Positions 42,224 through 51,059 are shown, numbered from the stretch's first letter. The stretch is 64,000 nucleotides of DNA from Streptomyces xylophagus (GCF_000716435.1 NZ_JNWO01000021.1:62001-126000), one strand, 5' to 3'. Notes: a model not told the origin generated them from the sequence alone. Numbers and translations: made by a program.

Positions 42224-43030
42224 ATGAGACGTTCCCGATTTACGGCATACGTGACCTCGCTCCTCCTCGCCGCCGCGCTCGCCCTCACCGGGGCGATGAC
42301 GGCGCAGGCATCCCAACTCGCCGCCACCGGCGGCTATGTGGCCCTCGGCGACTCCTACTCCTCCGGAGTCGGCGCGGGCAGCAAGATCAGCTCCAGCGGG
42401 TCCTGCGACCGCAGCACCAAGGCCTACCCCTACCTCTGGGCGGCCGCCCACTCACCCTCGACGTTCGACTTCAAGGCCTGCTCGGGCGCTCGTACGGGTG
42501 ATGTTCTCGCCAACCAGCTCGGCACCCTCAGCACCTCGACCGCCCTCGTCTCGATCAGCATCGGAGGCAACGACGCCGGCTTCAGCGACGTCATGACGAC
42601 CTGCGTCCTGCAGTCCGACAGCTCCTGCCTCTCCCGGATCACCACCGCGAAGGCGTACGTCGACTCGACGCTGCCCGGCCTGCTCGACAAGGTCTACTCG
42701 GCGATCAGCGCCAAATCCCCCTCCGCGCACGTGGTCGTGCTCGGCTACCCGCGCTTCTACAAACTCGGCACGACCTGCCTCGGCCTCTCCGCGACCAAGC
42801 GCTCCGCCATCAACGGAGCGGCCGACTACCTCGATGCAGCTGTCGCCAAGCGCGCCGCCGACCACGGCTTCACCTTCGGCGACGTACGCACCAAGTTCAC
42901 CGGCCACGAGATCTGCTCCGGCAGCTCCTGGCTGCACAGCCTCAACCTGCTGAGCATCAGCGAGTCGTACCACCCGACCGCGGGCGGCCAGTCCGGCGGC
43001 TATCTACCGGTGTTCACCAGCGCGGCCTGA
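42224..43030 (+). CDS. Secreted GDSL/SGNH lipase
   Basis: A 268-residue secreted esterase/lipase. Signal peptide ends near residue 30 (MTAQAS). Block I GDSYSSG carries the nucleophile Ser, block III GGND gives the oxyanion Asn, and block V is SESYHPTAGGQ with the catalytic His. Six Cys fit the three disulfides of the Streptomyces lipase family (S. rimosus and S. coelicolor enzymes are also 268 residues, from memory). GGGAGG is a good ribosome site. Convergent with the kinase gene with only four bases between. Confidence 0.93.
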   Translation: MRRSRFTAYVTSLLLAAALALTGAMTAQASQLAATGGYVALGDSYSSGVGAGSKISSSGSCDRSTKAYPYLWAAAHSPSTFDFKACSGARTGDVLANQLGTLSTSTALVSISIGGNDAGFSDVMTTCVLQSDSSCLSRITTAKAYVDSTLPGLLDKVYSAISAKSPSAHVVVLGYPRFYKLGTTCLGLSATKRSAINGAADYLDAAVAKRAADHGFTFGDVRTKFTGHEICSGSSWLHSLNLLSISESYHPTAGGQSGGYLPVFTSAA

Positions 43031-43034
43031 CGTC

Positions 43035-44657
43035 TCACCCATCAGAGGGCGATGCCGAGTCCGACGCGGAGGCCCCGTCCGACGGGGTCTCCGTCAGGCA
43101 AGTCACCGAGAACGGCACCGAGTTGGACGTCGTCTGCACGGGACTGCGGACCTCGACACTGATCTCGTTCGTGAACGTCCCGCTGTTCGTGTACGTCGTC
43201 AGGAACACCCTGTCCTGCTTGGTCTTCCCGCCGCCCGACGGGAACGACAGCGTCTTCCAGCCGGGGTTGGAGACCGAACCGGTCTTCGTCACCCACCGGT
43301 AGGACACCTCCGCCGGCAACTTCCCCACCGTGATGCTCGCCGTGAACGTCGGCGCCTTCGCGTTCGGCGGCGGACAAGTGCCCGAGTAGTCGGTGTTGGC
43401 ACCGGCCACCGACGCCTTCACCGACTGCGGAGCCGAGGAGGACTTGCTGGCGCTCGGGCTCGGCGTCTCGCTCGCGGCCGTGGTCTCGCTGCTCGCACTG
43501 GGCGAAGTCCCGTCCGAGGGCTGGCTCTTGGGGCTGCTGGTGCCCTTGCCCGCGTCGGCGTCACCGTGGTTCCGGTTCATCAGCGCGTACGTCAGCCCGC
43601 CGATCGCCAGGGCCAGCGCGAGCACACCCGCGATGATCACGGCGGCCGCCCGCCGGTTGCGATGCGGTTCGTCCGCGGCCGTCGGCGTCGAGTAGGAGGC
43701 GGGCGGCGGTCCGAAGCCCTGCACCGGCTGCGGCGGCGTCCGAGAGTCCTGCTGGGAGAAGGAGTCCTGCGGATACCCCGCCATCGTCGGTGTGTACGGC
43801 GCCGTGGGCGCGGTGCTCCCGCGAGGAGTGCCGCCGGCGGCGACGAGCCGTAGATCCTGCTCCGCCTGCTCGGCCGAGATCCGCTGGGCCGGGTCCTTGC
43901 GCAGCAGCCCCTCGATGACCGGGGTGAGCGGTCCCGCCAGCTGCGGGGTCGGCAACTCCTCGTCGACGATCGCGCGCAGGGTGCTCAGCGGGGTGTTCTG
44001 GCGGAACGGCGAGTGGCCCTCGACCGCCGCGTACAGCAGCACGCCGAGCGCCCACAGGTCGGACTCGGGGCCCGGCGTACGGCCCAACGCCCGCTCCGGG
44101 GCGAGGAATTCGGGCGAACCGATGACCTCGCCGGTCATGGTCAGCGCCGAACTGCCCTCGACCATCGCGATACCGAAGTCGGTCAGGACGACCCGACCGT
44201 CGTTCGACATCAGCACGTTGGCCGGTTTCACGTCGCGGTGCAGCACCCCGGCGTCGTGCGCGGCCCGCAGCGCGGCGAGCACCTCGGCGCCGATGTGCGC
44301 GGTCCGCTGCGGCGTCAACGGGCCCTCGGCGTCCAGGAGATCGGCCAGGGAGACACCCCGGACCAGCTCCATGACGATCCAGGGGCGGCCGTCCTCCGTC
44401 GCCACGTCGTACACCGTCACGACGTTGCGGTTGGCGACCCGCGCCGCGGCCCACGCCTCGCGCTCCAGGCGGGCGTACATCCGCTCCACGTCACCGGTCG
44501 CCAGTCCGGCCGGCGCGCGCACCTCCTTGACGGCGACCTCGCGTTGCAGCACTTCGTCGCGGGCCCGCCACACGGTGCCCATCCCGCCCTCGCCGAGGGG
44601 GGACAGGAGCCGGTAGCGGCCCGCGATCACACGTTCAGTGCCCGGTTCTTCGGGCAT
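43035..44657 (-). CDS. Membrane Ser/Thr protein kinase (PknB/Hanks type)
   Basis: A 540-residue receptor-like kinase. Kinase domain at residues about 14-270: LGEGGMGTVWRARD (P-loop), EVAVKEV (Lys), HRDVKPANVLM (catalytic loop), DFGIAMVEG, and SPEFLAPERA. A Pro/Gln/Ser linker is followed by one transmembrane helix (RRAAAVIIAGVLALALAIGGLTYALM, about 340-365), a Ser/Thr/Pro-rich stalk, and an extracellular domain with two Cys. There are no PASTA repeats, so its ligand is not peptidoglycan of the PknB type. ATG 44657 is used because GGGAG lies six bases before it; an ATG 36 bases upstream is weaker. Confidence 0.92.
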   Translation of the reverse strand: MPEEPGTERVIAGRYRLLSPLGEGGMGTVWRARDEVLQREVAVKEVRAPAGLATGDVERMYARLEREAWAAARVANRNVVTVYDVATEDGRPWIVMELVRGVSLADLLDAEGPLTPQRTAHIGAEVLAALRAAHDAGVLHRDVKPANVLMSNDGRVVLTDFGIAMVEGSSALTMTGEVIGSPEFLAPERALGRTPGPESDLWALGVLLYAAVEGHSPFRQNTPLSTLRAIVDEELPTPQLAGPLTPVIEGLLRKDPAQRISAEQAEQDLRLVAAGGTPRGSTAPTAPYTPTMAGYPQDSFSQQDSRTPPQPVQGFGPPPASYSTPTAADEPHRNRRAAAVIIAGVLALALAIGGLTYALMNRNHGDADAGKGTSSPKSQPSDGTSPSASSETTAASETPSPSASKSSSAPQSVKASVAGANTDYSGTCPPPNAKAPTFTASITVGKLPAEVSYRWVTKTGSVSNPGWKTLSFPSGGGKTKQDRVFLTTYTNSGTFTNEISVEVRSPVQTTSNSVPFSVTCLTETPSDGASASDSASPSDG

Positions 44658-44702
44658 GGGTGACTCCCATTCGCATCCGGGCCAATTCTCCACAAACGTA
44701 GC

Positions 44703-46484
44703 TCAGCCGAGTGCGGATGCCGCCCCCTTGAGCACCAGTCCGACCCCGAGGGCCACGACGACCAGTGCCGATCCCAGCGGCAAGGTCCGGCGGACCAGGA
44801 CGGCCATGGGGCTGGTGGTCCAGCGGGGGCGCCGGTCCAGCACACGGTTCATTCCTGTACCCAGCTTGACGACGGCGAATCCGGCGGCGGTGAGGGTGAG
44901 GGCGAGCCCGACGCCGTACGCGACGACGAGCAGCAGCCCGAACCACGCCTGACCCAGCGCGGCGGCCCCCACGAGGACGACCACGGCGGAGGGGCTGGGG
45001 ACCAGTCCGCCGGCGAAGCCGAGCAGGATCGTGCCGCGCAGGGTGGGGGCGGTCTCGTGGGTGTGGGTGAAGCCGCCGTGGGTGTGTTCCACGGTGCCGT
45101 CGTGAGCGTGGCCATGGTCGTGGTCGTGCTCGTGGGGGTGGTCGTGACCATGGCTGTGACCGTGGGTGTGGTCGTCGTCGTGGCTGTGCGGGTGCGGGTG
45201 CGGGTGCGGGTGCGCGTGGGCCTCGGTGTGGGGGGACGCGGCTTCGGCGTGTGCGGAGACCAGGACCAGGGCGCGCTCCGGGACCTCGACGGTCTCGTGC
45301 TGGTGATCGTGAGGGTGGGGATGGGGGTGCGGGTGTGTGTGTCCGTGCGGTCCGTGTGATCCGTGCCCGTGTGAAGGGGCTTGCGGGCGTGGGCGGTTGC
45401 GCCAGGCCCTGCGGAGGAGGTTGCCGCCCGCGAAGAGGACCAGGACGCCGCTCGCGATGCCGAGCCAGGCGATCACCGAGGGGGTCGCGGCGGAGCCGGC
45501 CGTGACCAGGAGGCCCAGGGCGATCACGCCGAGGGTGTGGGTGACGGTGACCGAGGCGGCGAGCGGGAGGACGTCCTTGAGACGGGCGCGACCGCCCCGC
45601 GCGGCTGCCGTGGCCGCCATCAGGGTCTTGCCGTGGCCCGGGGCGAGCGCGTGCATCGCGCCCAGGGCGATCGCGATGAGCAGGGAGAGAGCGGCGAAGC
45701 CGACGGTGAGGTGGTGGCGGGCGACCAGGTTGTTCAGGGCCTCCGTCCAGCGGTCGGCGCCGCGCGGAAGGATGGAGGACGCGGCCGAGTCCGACTGGGA
45801 CTGGTCGTCGTCGGCGAGGGCCGGACCGCCGGGCCGCGCGCGCAGCGACGCCTTCGTGATGTCGGCCGGTGAGGAGAGCAAGTCCTTGGGATAGCTGGTC
45901 AGTTCGTGCGACACCGACTTCTTCGGTACGTCCGACCCGGTGAGCGTCATCCGGTCGGCGCGCGCGGTGATCTCCCGCCAGCCGGGCCCGGTGGTCAGCC
46001 CCGCGCTGTGGAAGCCGAGGGTGACGGTGCTGCCCTTGGGCAGCGGTGCTGTCGAACTGCACTCCAGCCGAAGGGTGTTGAGCCCGGCCTGCCCCGGCCG
46101 CAGGTGCGCGGTGCTGCTGCCCGGGGTGAGGGCGACCTCACGGCCGTCGACGGTGACCTTGCTGCCCTCGGCGGCCTTGTCGCACCGCTGCCGGGCCCAC
46201 TCCGTCATGCCCAACTGCTTGATGTCCGGCTTGGCTTGGGTCGCCGGGATCTCGGCGAGGTCCTCGATGTGGGTGACGCGGAGCTTGCCCGGGGCGACGA
46301 CGAGACCGTCGTAGCGGTTGACGGTGAAGTTGCCGAGGGGGTGCGCGCTCGCCGCTGCCGTGGGGACGAGCAGGAGCGCGCCGGCGGCCGTGAGGACGGC
46401 CGCGGCGGAGGCGAACAGGCGCCGCGTGGGCCTCAGTTGCATGCGGCGGGTGGGCTTCGGATGCGTGCGGCGGGTGGTCCTCAC
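44703..46484 (-). CDS. Nickel/cobalt transporter, RcnA/NiCoT-like, with extracellular domain and His-rich loop
   Basis: A 593-residue membrane protein. Signal peptide ending near residue 47 (AAASA), an outward domain of about 190 residues beginning HPLGNFTVNRYDGLVV, then helices with the NiCoT/RcnA motif GAMHALAPGHGKTLMAA. A very long His/Asp/Gly/Pro-rich loop (about residues 360-470, many HxH repeats) sits between helices and should bind Ni, Co, Zn or Cu. RcnA relatives export nickel and cobalt, while other NiCoTs import; direction is not certain. It starts at GTG 46484, overlapping the TPR gene stop (GTGA), so the two act together. Confidence 0.85.
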   Translation of the reverse strand: MRTTRRTHPKPTRRMQLRPTRRLFASAAAVLTAAGALLLVPTAAASAHPLGNFTVNRYDGLVVAPGKLRVTHIEDLAEIPATQAKPDIKQLGMTEWARQRCDKAAEGSKVTVDGREVALTPGSSTAHLRPGQAGLNTLRLECSSTAPLPKGSTVTLGFHSAGLTTGPGWREITARADRMTLTGSDVPKKSVSHELTSYPKDLLSSPADITKASLRARPGGPALADDDQSQSDSAASSILPRGADRWTEALNNLVARHHLTVGFAALSLLIAIALGAMHALAPGHGKTLMAATAAARGGRARLKDVLPLAASVTVTHTLGVIALGLLVTAGSAATPSVIAWLGIASGVLVLFAGGNLLRRAWRNRPRPQAPSHGHGSHGPHGHTHPHPHPHPHDHQHETVEVPERALVLVSAHAEAASPHTEAHAHPHPHPHPHSHDDDHTHGHSHGHDHPHEHDHDHGHAHDGTVEHTHGGFTHTHETAPTLRGTILLGFAGGLVPSPSAVVVLVGAAALGQAWFGLLLVVAYGVGLALTLTAAGFAVVKLGTGMNRVLDRRPRWTTSPMAVLVRRTLPLGSALVVVALGVGLVLKGAASALG

Positions 46485-48598
46485 TTGGTCGCCTCCAACG
46501 CCTTACGGGCCTTGCTCGCGCCCAGCGGTGAGAAGCCCGGGTTCAGCTTCAGGGCCTTGGTCAGGTGGGCGCGGCCGTCGGCCTTGTGGCCGGTGGCGAG
46601 TTCGATCATGCCGAGGTGGTAGATGAACGAGGCGTTGTGGTAGCCGGTGGCCGTGGCCTGGCGGGCGTAGGGGAGGGCCTCCTTGTCGCGGCCGTTGACG
46701 TGCAGGGCCCAGGCGAGGGCGTCCGCCGTGTGCACGGTGTGGCGGCGGGCCCACTCGGCGCGGGCCGCCTTCAGGGCCGACTTGACGTCCCCGTGGTCGG
46801 CCGCGGCGAGCGCGGTGTCCAGGTCGGCGTTGACGCCGTTGGCGCGGGCCAGCGCGATCCAGGCGTCGACGAGGGCGTACTGGTCGTCGGCCTTCGCCTT
46901 GTCGCCCTCGGCGCCCCGGCTCTCGTACAACTCGCCGAGTTCCACGAGGGGTTGGGGCAGCGGGTAGCGGGAGACGACCAGCTCCATGCCCTTGATGGCG
47001 TCGGCGCGGTCGCCCAGGGCGGCCTGGGCGCGGGCGCGGCCCTCCAGGGCGGGGAGGTAGTTCTCGTCGGCGGCGAGGGCGCGGCCGTAGTAGTCCAGGG
47101 CGGTCTTGTAGTCGCCCTGGTTCCAGGCGAGTTGGCCGAGCGTGCCGGCCACGTACGAGATGTCTCCGGGGGAGGAGGCGGCGGCGAGCGCCTGCTCCAG
47201 GACCCTGCGGGCCGTGCTGACGTCGCCGCGCAGCTCGTGCACGTACGCGTACCGGGTGAAGACCGGGATGCCGGGCTTGCGGGCATCGGCGAGGTCGGCG
47301 GCCTTCGACGCGTCGGCGTAGCGGCCGAGTTCGACGAGGGCGTCGATACGGGAGCACAGGGCGCGCTCGCTGTACGGGTTCTCCTTCAGCACCTCGTCCG
47401 CGTAGGTCAGGGCTTCCTTGAACTCGTGCCGGGCCGCGGCGAGCGCGGCGCGGCCCTCAAGGGCGTTCTCGTTATGGGGCGAGATCTTCAGCGACCGCGT
47501 GAAGGCGGCCTGCGCCTGCGGGTACCGGGACGGGTCACCCTTCGTCCTCGCCTGCTCCACATACGCCAGCCCGAGCGTCGCCCACCCGTCGAAATCCTTG
47601 GGCTGCGTCCTCAGATGAGCCTGCAGCGCGGCGATACTCGCGTCCAGACTCCCACTGGCCAGCAACTCCGGCGACACGGCACTGGACGCGGCCGCGACCC
47701 CGGTACCACCGCCGTCCTTCGCCGCCCCGATCGCTATCGCCCCGGCGGTCATCGCCACGGCCAACAGCGCGGCACAACCAGCGAGTTGAACAGCCCGCCA
47801 GCGACGGCCTGCGGCGCCTACGCGACGGACGGCGGCGATGCGTTCGTCGTCGGCGTGGGGGAGAGCGGGCGACGCCGGGTGGTCGTCGGGGGCGGTGTGG
47901 TGGTGATTGTCGTGGGTGTGGCTGTGGGAGGGGGCCGAGCCGTCGTCGTGGGTGTGGCTGTGGGAGGAGGGCGACCCGTCGTCGTGGGTGTGGTTGTGAG
48001 AAGGGGTCGATTCATCGGCGTGGCTGTGGCTGTGGCTGTGGGAGGGCGCCGGTACATCCGCGTTGCCGTGCACGGGAGTTGGGGCCGGGGCCGCGTCGTC
48101 GACGGTGGTGGTGGATGTCTCGGGGGATTCGGTGGCGGAGTCCGTACTCGGCCCGTCCGTCGGCTCGTCGGCCGATTCGGTGCCGTGCTCGCCGGTGGTC
48201 TCGGCGACGGATTCCGCGCTCCGCTCTCCCGTCGGCTCACCACGGGAGCCCGTGTTCAGGTCTCCCGTCGGCGCGGTGTCGGAACCGGAGTCCTGCTCAG
48301 TCCCAGGCCCGGCGGTGGAACCCTTGTCCTGCTCAGCCCCAGGCCCGGCGGTGGAACCCTTGTCCTGCTCAGTCCCAGGCCCGGCGACGGATTCCGAGTC
48401 CTGCTCAACCCCGGGCTCGGTGACAGAACCCGTGTCCTGGTCGCCCTCCGGTCCAGTGACCGCCTCCGCGCCGACCCCGCTTCCTGGACCTGTACCCATT
48501 CCGTCCCCACCCCCCGACTCCTCGCCCTGCTCCCACAGTCGCTGCCACTCCCGCTCCGCCGCCGCCGGCGTCTCGTTGTCGTTCTCGCGCGGGGCCAT
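46481..48598 (-). CDS. Membrane-anchored TPR protein with His-rich and acidic repeat region
   Basis: A 705-residue protein. The N-terminal third is low-complexity: 12-residue repeats rich in Glu, Gln, Asp, Gly (TEQDKGSTAGPG-like) and then 12-residue repeats DDGSAPSHSHTH, both encoded by 36-bp DNA repeats. One transmembrane helix follows (RRWRAVQLAGCAALLAVAMTAGAIAIG, about 275-300), then some 10 TPR units on the far side. The His-rich part probably faces the cytoplasm and binds the same metal as the co-translated NiCoT, with TPRs as an outside protein platform. ATG 48598 is used; the upstream in-frame ATG adds ten residues. Function unproven. Confidence 0.8.
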   Translation of the reverse strand: MAPRENDNETPAAAEREWQRLWEQGEESGGGDGMGTGPGSGVGAEAVTGPEGDQDTGSVTEPGVEQDSESVAGPGTEQDKGSTAGPGAEQDKGSTAGPGTEQDSGSDTAPTGDLNTGSRGEPTGERSAESVAETTGEHGTESADEPTDGPSTDSATESPETSTTTVDDAAPAPTPVHGNADVPAPSHSHSHSHADESTPSHNHTHDDGSPSSHSHTHDDGSAPSHSHTHDNHHHTAPDDHPASPALPHADDERIAAVRRVGAAGRRWRAVQLAGCAALLAVAMTAGAIAIGAAKDGGGTGVAAASSAVSPELLASGSLDASIAALQAHLRTQPKDFDGWATLGLAYVEQARTKGDPSRYPQAQAAFTRSLKISPHNENALEGRAALAAARHEFKEALTYADEVLKENPYSERALCSRIDALVELGRYADASKAADLADARKPGIPVFTRYAYVHELRGDVSTARRVLEQALAAASSPGDISYVAGTLGQLAWNQGDYKTALDYYGRALAADENYLPALEGRARAQAALGDRADAIKGMELVVSRYPLPQPLVELGELYESRGAEGDKAKADDQYALVDAWIALARANGVNADLDTALAAADHGDVKSALKAARAEWARRHTVHTADALAWALHVNGRDKEALPYARQATATGYHNASFIYHLGMIELATGHKADGRAHLTKALKLNPGFSPLGASKARKALEATK
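47912..48019. repeat. Three 36-bp tandem repeats coding the His-rich region of the TPR protein
   Basis: Units start at 47912, 47948 and 47984, with an in-frame period of 36 bases (12 codons, DDGSAPSHSHTH-like). The spacing stays exact while several bases differ between units, indicating past slippage or unequal crossing-over rather than a CRISPR-like array. Confidence 0.75.
48291..48470. repeat. Five 36-bp tandem repeats coding the acidic linker of the TPR protein
   Basis: Units start at 48291, 48327, 48363, 48399 and 48435, with TCCTGCTCAG at the start of the first three and decaying matches after. They encode the 12-residue TEQDKGSTAGPG repeat. Same 36-base period as the His-rich block 300 bases away. 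Confidence 0.75.
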
Positions 48599-48664
48599 GC
48601 CGTTCCTCCATCGCCTGGGGTGGTTCAAGTGCCGTATCGCTGAAAGGTGTTGTCACGCAGGGGT

Positions 48665-48708
48665 GGCGCGGCCCGCACCGTGGGGGAAGGAGCTGTGCGG
48701 GCCGCGCC
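48665..48708 (-). terminator. Hairpin terminator after the DUF4331 gene
   Basis: A 14-bp perfect stem GGCGCGGCCCGCAC / GTGCGGGCCGCGCC with a 16-base loop, 12 bases beyond the DUF4331 stop. It separates that gene from the TPR/NiCoT pair on the same strand, which therefore needs its own promoter. Confidence 0.8.
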
Positions 48709-48720
48709 AGTCGGTGGGGT

Positions 48721-50265
48721 TTAGTACGGGCGGTAGCTCATCCGGCGGCGCCACCACGCGACGCCCGCGCCGATCAGCAGGACACCGGCCACACCGGAGG
48801 CCGCCGACGCGACGATCAGCATCATGTTGTCGGTGCTGCCGGCGGACGAACCGGCCGGCTGCAGCGCGTTGCCCAGCTGGCTCTTGACGTCGCTGCTGCC
48901 GGTCGTGCCCTTGGCGAGCGGGCCGCGCGAACCCGAGGTCGGCTCGGCGACGTACGGGAAGTACTTCTCGAAGCCCTTGTCGTTCTTGTCGACCGCGTCG
49001 CCCAAGTCGTTCTTGGAACCGACGAGTTCACCCTCCATGACCTGGAGCGCCTCGTCGATCACGTCGTCGGTGAGCCGACGCCCGTTCGGGAAGCCCGCGT
49101 TGTCGCCGTCCAGGACACCGAGCCGCTTGGGGTGCGCGGTCGGCTTGATCGACGTGTTGAGGCGCAGCATCTCCGACGGCTTCGCGTACGGCTGCTCCGT
49201 GTTGAGGCCCTTGACGCCCGTGAGGAACACGCTGACGAGGTCGTTGCGCGGCTCGCTCGGCGCCTTGATCTTGTAGATCGACTCGATGAGCTTCGGGATC
49301 TCGGGCTCGGTCACGTTCTTGAGGAACTGCGCGTCGTCCTTGGGCTCGGACGCGTTGAACTTGTCCTTGTCCTTCTGCGGGTTGACGACCTCGTTGACCA
49401 GCGGGTTGCCCAGGCGCGAGACCTGCGTGTAGTAGCCCTTGGCGTTCTTGCGCTGGGTCGTGGAGTAAATACCCACGGTCGGACGGGACTTGGACTGCCG
49501 GATCAGGTCGTTCGGCACCTGGAGGGCGATCGTGTTGACGTTGTAGCCCTTGAGGGTGTCGTTGCCGACCTCGGTCAGGTTGCCGCCGTACAGCAGGTCG
49601 AAGACGCGCAGGTCGGCGAAGAACGGGTCGTCGGCCTGACCGGCGAAGGTCGCGCCGCCGTTCGACGTCTTGTAGATCGCCTGCGAACGCAGCTTGGCGT
49701 AGTCCGGCATCGACGCGTCGCCGACGTCCGAGGGCGCCGCCGGGATGTCGTCGGCGATCTTGGTCTTGTAGACCTGCTTGCCCTTCTTGAGCTTGATGAG
49801 CTCGACGTCGTACGACTGCGTGATGTTGAGGTCGGGGTCGGTGAGGCTGGTCACCGGACCCGTGTTGTAGAGGAACGTCTTCTTGTTCTTGATCTGCGTC
49901 TTGAAGGTGTAGCGGAAGATGAAGTCGTCCAGTGCGTCACCGTTGTTGTCGATGTGCAGGTCGTACTGGGCGTCGTCCGCGAACTGGTAGAAGTTCGGGC
50001 CGCCGGCGGGCTCCTCGAACGGGATCCAGTTCGCCACAATGGTGGTGGTGTCCGGCTTGTCCGGACTCACGAACGCGTAGAGGTCCGTGTTGTCGTACTG
50101 CGGAGTCCCGGAGATGAGGGGGGCCTCCCGGTGGGAGGAGGCCGAGGCCACTCCCGGTTCCAGCGCGGCCGTACCGGCGGCTGCGAGCCCCCCGGTGGCC
50201 AGCGCGCCGCATACGAGGGCCGCGAGCTTCCTGCGTCCCGCACCGCTCCTGGAGATAGGTGTCAT
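48721..50265 (-). CDS. DUF4331 protein, exported with a C-terminal membrane anchor
   Basis: A 514-residue protein. A long signal (GAGRRKLAALVCGALATGGLAAAGTAALEPGVASA), then DUF4331 beginning SSHREAPLISGTPQYDNTDLYAFVSPDKPDTTTIVANWIPFEEPAGGPNFYQF, and ending with a helix (NMMLIVASAASGVAGVLLIGAGVAWW) and RRRMSYRPY. DUF4331 proteins are conserved and calcium/metal-binding-like, but their role is not known. The gene faces away from sigK and has an ECF-type promoter matching the one before sigK, so it is a likely SigK target. ATG 50265 is chosen over the 50286 one because the signal then has the usual length. Confidence 0.88.
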   Translation of the reverse strand: MTPISRSGAGRRKLAALVCGALATGGLAAAGTAALEPGVASASSHREAPLISGTPQYDNTDLYAFVSPDKPDTTTIVANWIPFEEPAGGPNFYQFADDAQYDLHIDNNGDALDDFIFRYTFKTQIKNKKTFLYNTGPVTSLTDPDLNITQSYDVELIKLKKGKQVYKTKIADDIPAAPSDVGDASMPDYAKLRSQAIYKTSNGGATFAGQADDPFFADLRVFDLLYGGNLTEVGNDTLKGYNVNTIALQVPNDLIRQSKSRPTVGIYSTTQRKNAKGYYTQVSRLGNPLVNEVVNPQKDKDKFNASEPKDDAQFLKNVTEPEIPKLIESIYKIKAPSEPRNDLVSVFLTGVKGLNTEQPYAKPSEMLRLNTSIKPTAHPKRLGVLDGDNAGFPNGRRLTDDVIDEALQVMEGELVGSKNDLGDAVDKNDKGFEKYFPYVAEPTSGSRGPLAKGTTGSSDVKSQLGNALQPAGSSAGSTDNMMLIVASAASGVAGVLLIGAGVAWWRRRMSYRPY

Positions 50266-50304
50266 GCCGTCCGTCCTCAGTGCCAACTTGCCTGACGCAC
50301 GGGG

Positions 50305-50332
50305 ATTCGGAGCTGGTGCCGGGCCGGATTGG
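50305..50332 (-). promoter_or_regulatory. ECF-type (SigK-like) promoter of the DUF4331 gene
   Basis: On the - strand CAATCC, 16 bases, then CGAAT, about 35-40 bases before the DUF4331 start codon. This is close to the mycobacterial SigK promoter (CCATCC ... CCGAAT), and the spacing equals that of the sigK promoter on the other strand. Confidence 0.6.
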
Positions 50333-50407
50333 TCGAATCTGAAAAGTTTTTTTGGTGGACTGCAATCTCAGGTCGTGACCCGCGTTTCAAGTCCGCTGAT
50401 CCGTAAC

Positions 50408-50434
50408 CCATCCTTAGGGGCGTTCGCTACGAAC
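50408..50434 (+). promoter_or_regulatory. ECF-type (SigK-like) autoregulatory promoter of sigK
   Basis: CCATCC (50408-50413), 16 bases, CGAAC (50430-50434). The -10 lies in the right arm of a perfect palindrome GGCGTTCG-CTA-CGAACGCC (50419-50437) that could be a second regulatory site. It is 8 bases upstream of the earliest in-frame GTG and 59 bases upstream of the chosen sigK start. Confidence 0.6.
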
Positions 50435-50464
50435 GCCTGGTGTGACGGGATGCGAAGTGACGGA

Positions 50465-50512
50465 CCGCGTGCGGTCGAAGAGGAGGGGCCGCGTGCGGTC
50501 GACGAGAGGGGG
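50465..50512 (+). repeat. 24-bp tandem duplication at the 5' end of sigK
   Basis: Units 50465-50488 and 50489-50512 agree at 21 of 24 bases and each encode eight residues (RVRSKRRG and RVRSTRGG) in the sigK frame. Each contains a purine-rich ribosome-site-like end, so the duplication may have doubled the possible starts. Confidence 0.6.
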
Positions 50513-51059
50513 ACGGGTGGGGGCGGACGAACTCCTGGTGCAGGTGGCCGGAGGGGACCAGAAGGCCTTCGAGGAGCTCTACGGACTGGTGTCCGGGCCC
50601 GTGTTCGGACTGGTGCGCCGCGTGGTGCGCGACCCGGCGCAGTCCGAGGAGGTGTCCCAGGAGGTGCTGCTCGAACTGTGGCGCTCCGCCGCCCGCTTCG
50701 ATCCTCGTCGCGGCAGCGCTCTCTCCTGGGTGCTCACCCTCGCCCACCGCCGGGCCGTCGACCGGGTGCGCAGCGCCCGCGCGGCCGTCGACCGCGAGCA
50801 GCGCGAGGCCCGACGTTCCCACAACCCGGCCTTCGACCAGGTGACCGAGGAGGTCGAGGCAGGCCTGGAACGCCAGTTGGTGCGCCGCTGCCTGGACCGG
50901 CTCACCGCCCTGCAACGGCAGTCCGTGACCCTCGCCTATTACGACGGCTATACGTACCGTGAAGTGGCCGAGCGGCTCTCGCTGCCGCTCGGCACGGTCA
51001 AGACCCGCATGCGTGACGGACTCACCCGGCTGCGCGACTGCCTGGGAGGTGCCGTATGA
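50493..51059 (+). CDS. sigK: ECF RNA polymerase sigma factor SigK
   Basis: A 188-residue ECF sigma factor. Region 2 (FEELYGLVSGPVFGLVRRVVRDPAQSEEVSQEVLLELWRSAARFDPRRG) binds core and -10; region 4 (LTALQRQSVTLAYYDGYTYREVAERLSLPLGTVKTRMRDGLTRLRD) holds the -35-reading HTH. GTG 50493 is preferred because AGGAGG lies six bases upstream; GTG 50442 and GTG 50517 are in frame as well, the first adding a duplicated basic stretch. Its stop overlaps the ATG of the anti-sigma gene (ATGA). By analogy with M. tuberculosis, RskA holds it inactive at the membrane until a redox-type signal. Confidence 0.93.
   Translation: MRSTRGGRVGADELLVQVAGGDQKAFEELYGLVSGPVFGLVRRVVRDPAQSEEVSQEVLLELWRSAARFDPRRGSALSWVLTLAHRRAVDRVRSARAAVDREQREARRSHNPAFDQVTEEVEAGLERQLVRRCLDRLTALQRQSVTLAYYDGYTYREVAERLSLPLGTVKTRMRDGLTRLRDCLGGAV

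Noticed and set aside
47912..48470. Regular 36-bp repeats that could suggest a CRISPR array
   Set aside because: The units are contiguous, without spacers, and lie in frame inside a protein-coding gene as 12-residue repeats.
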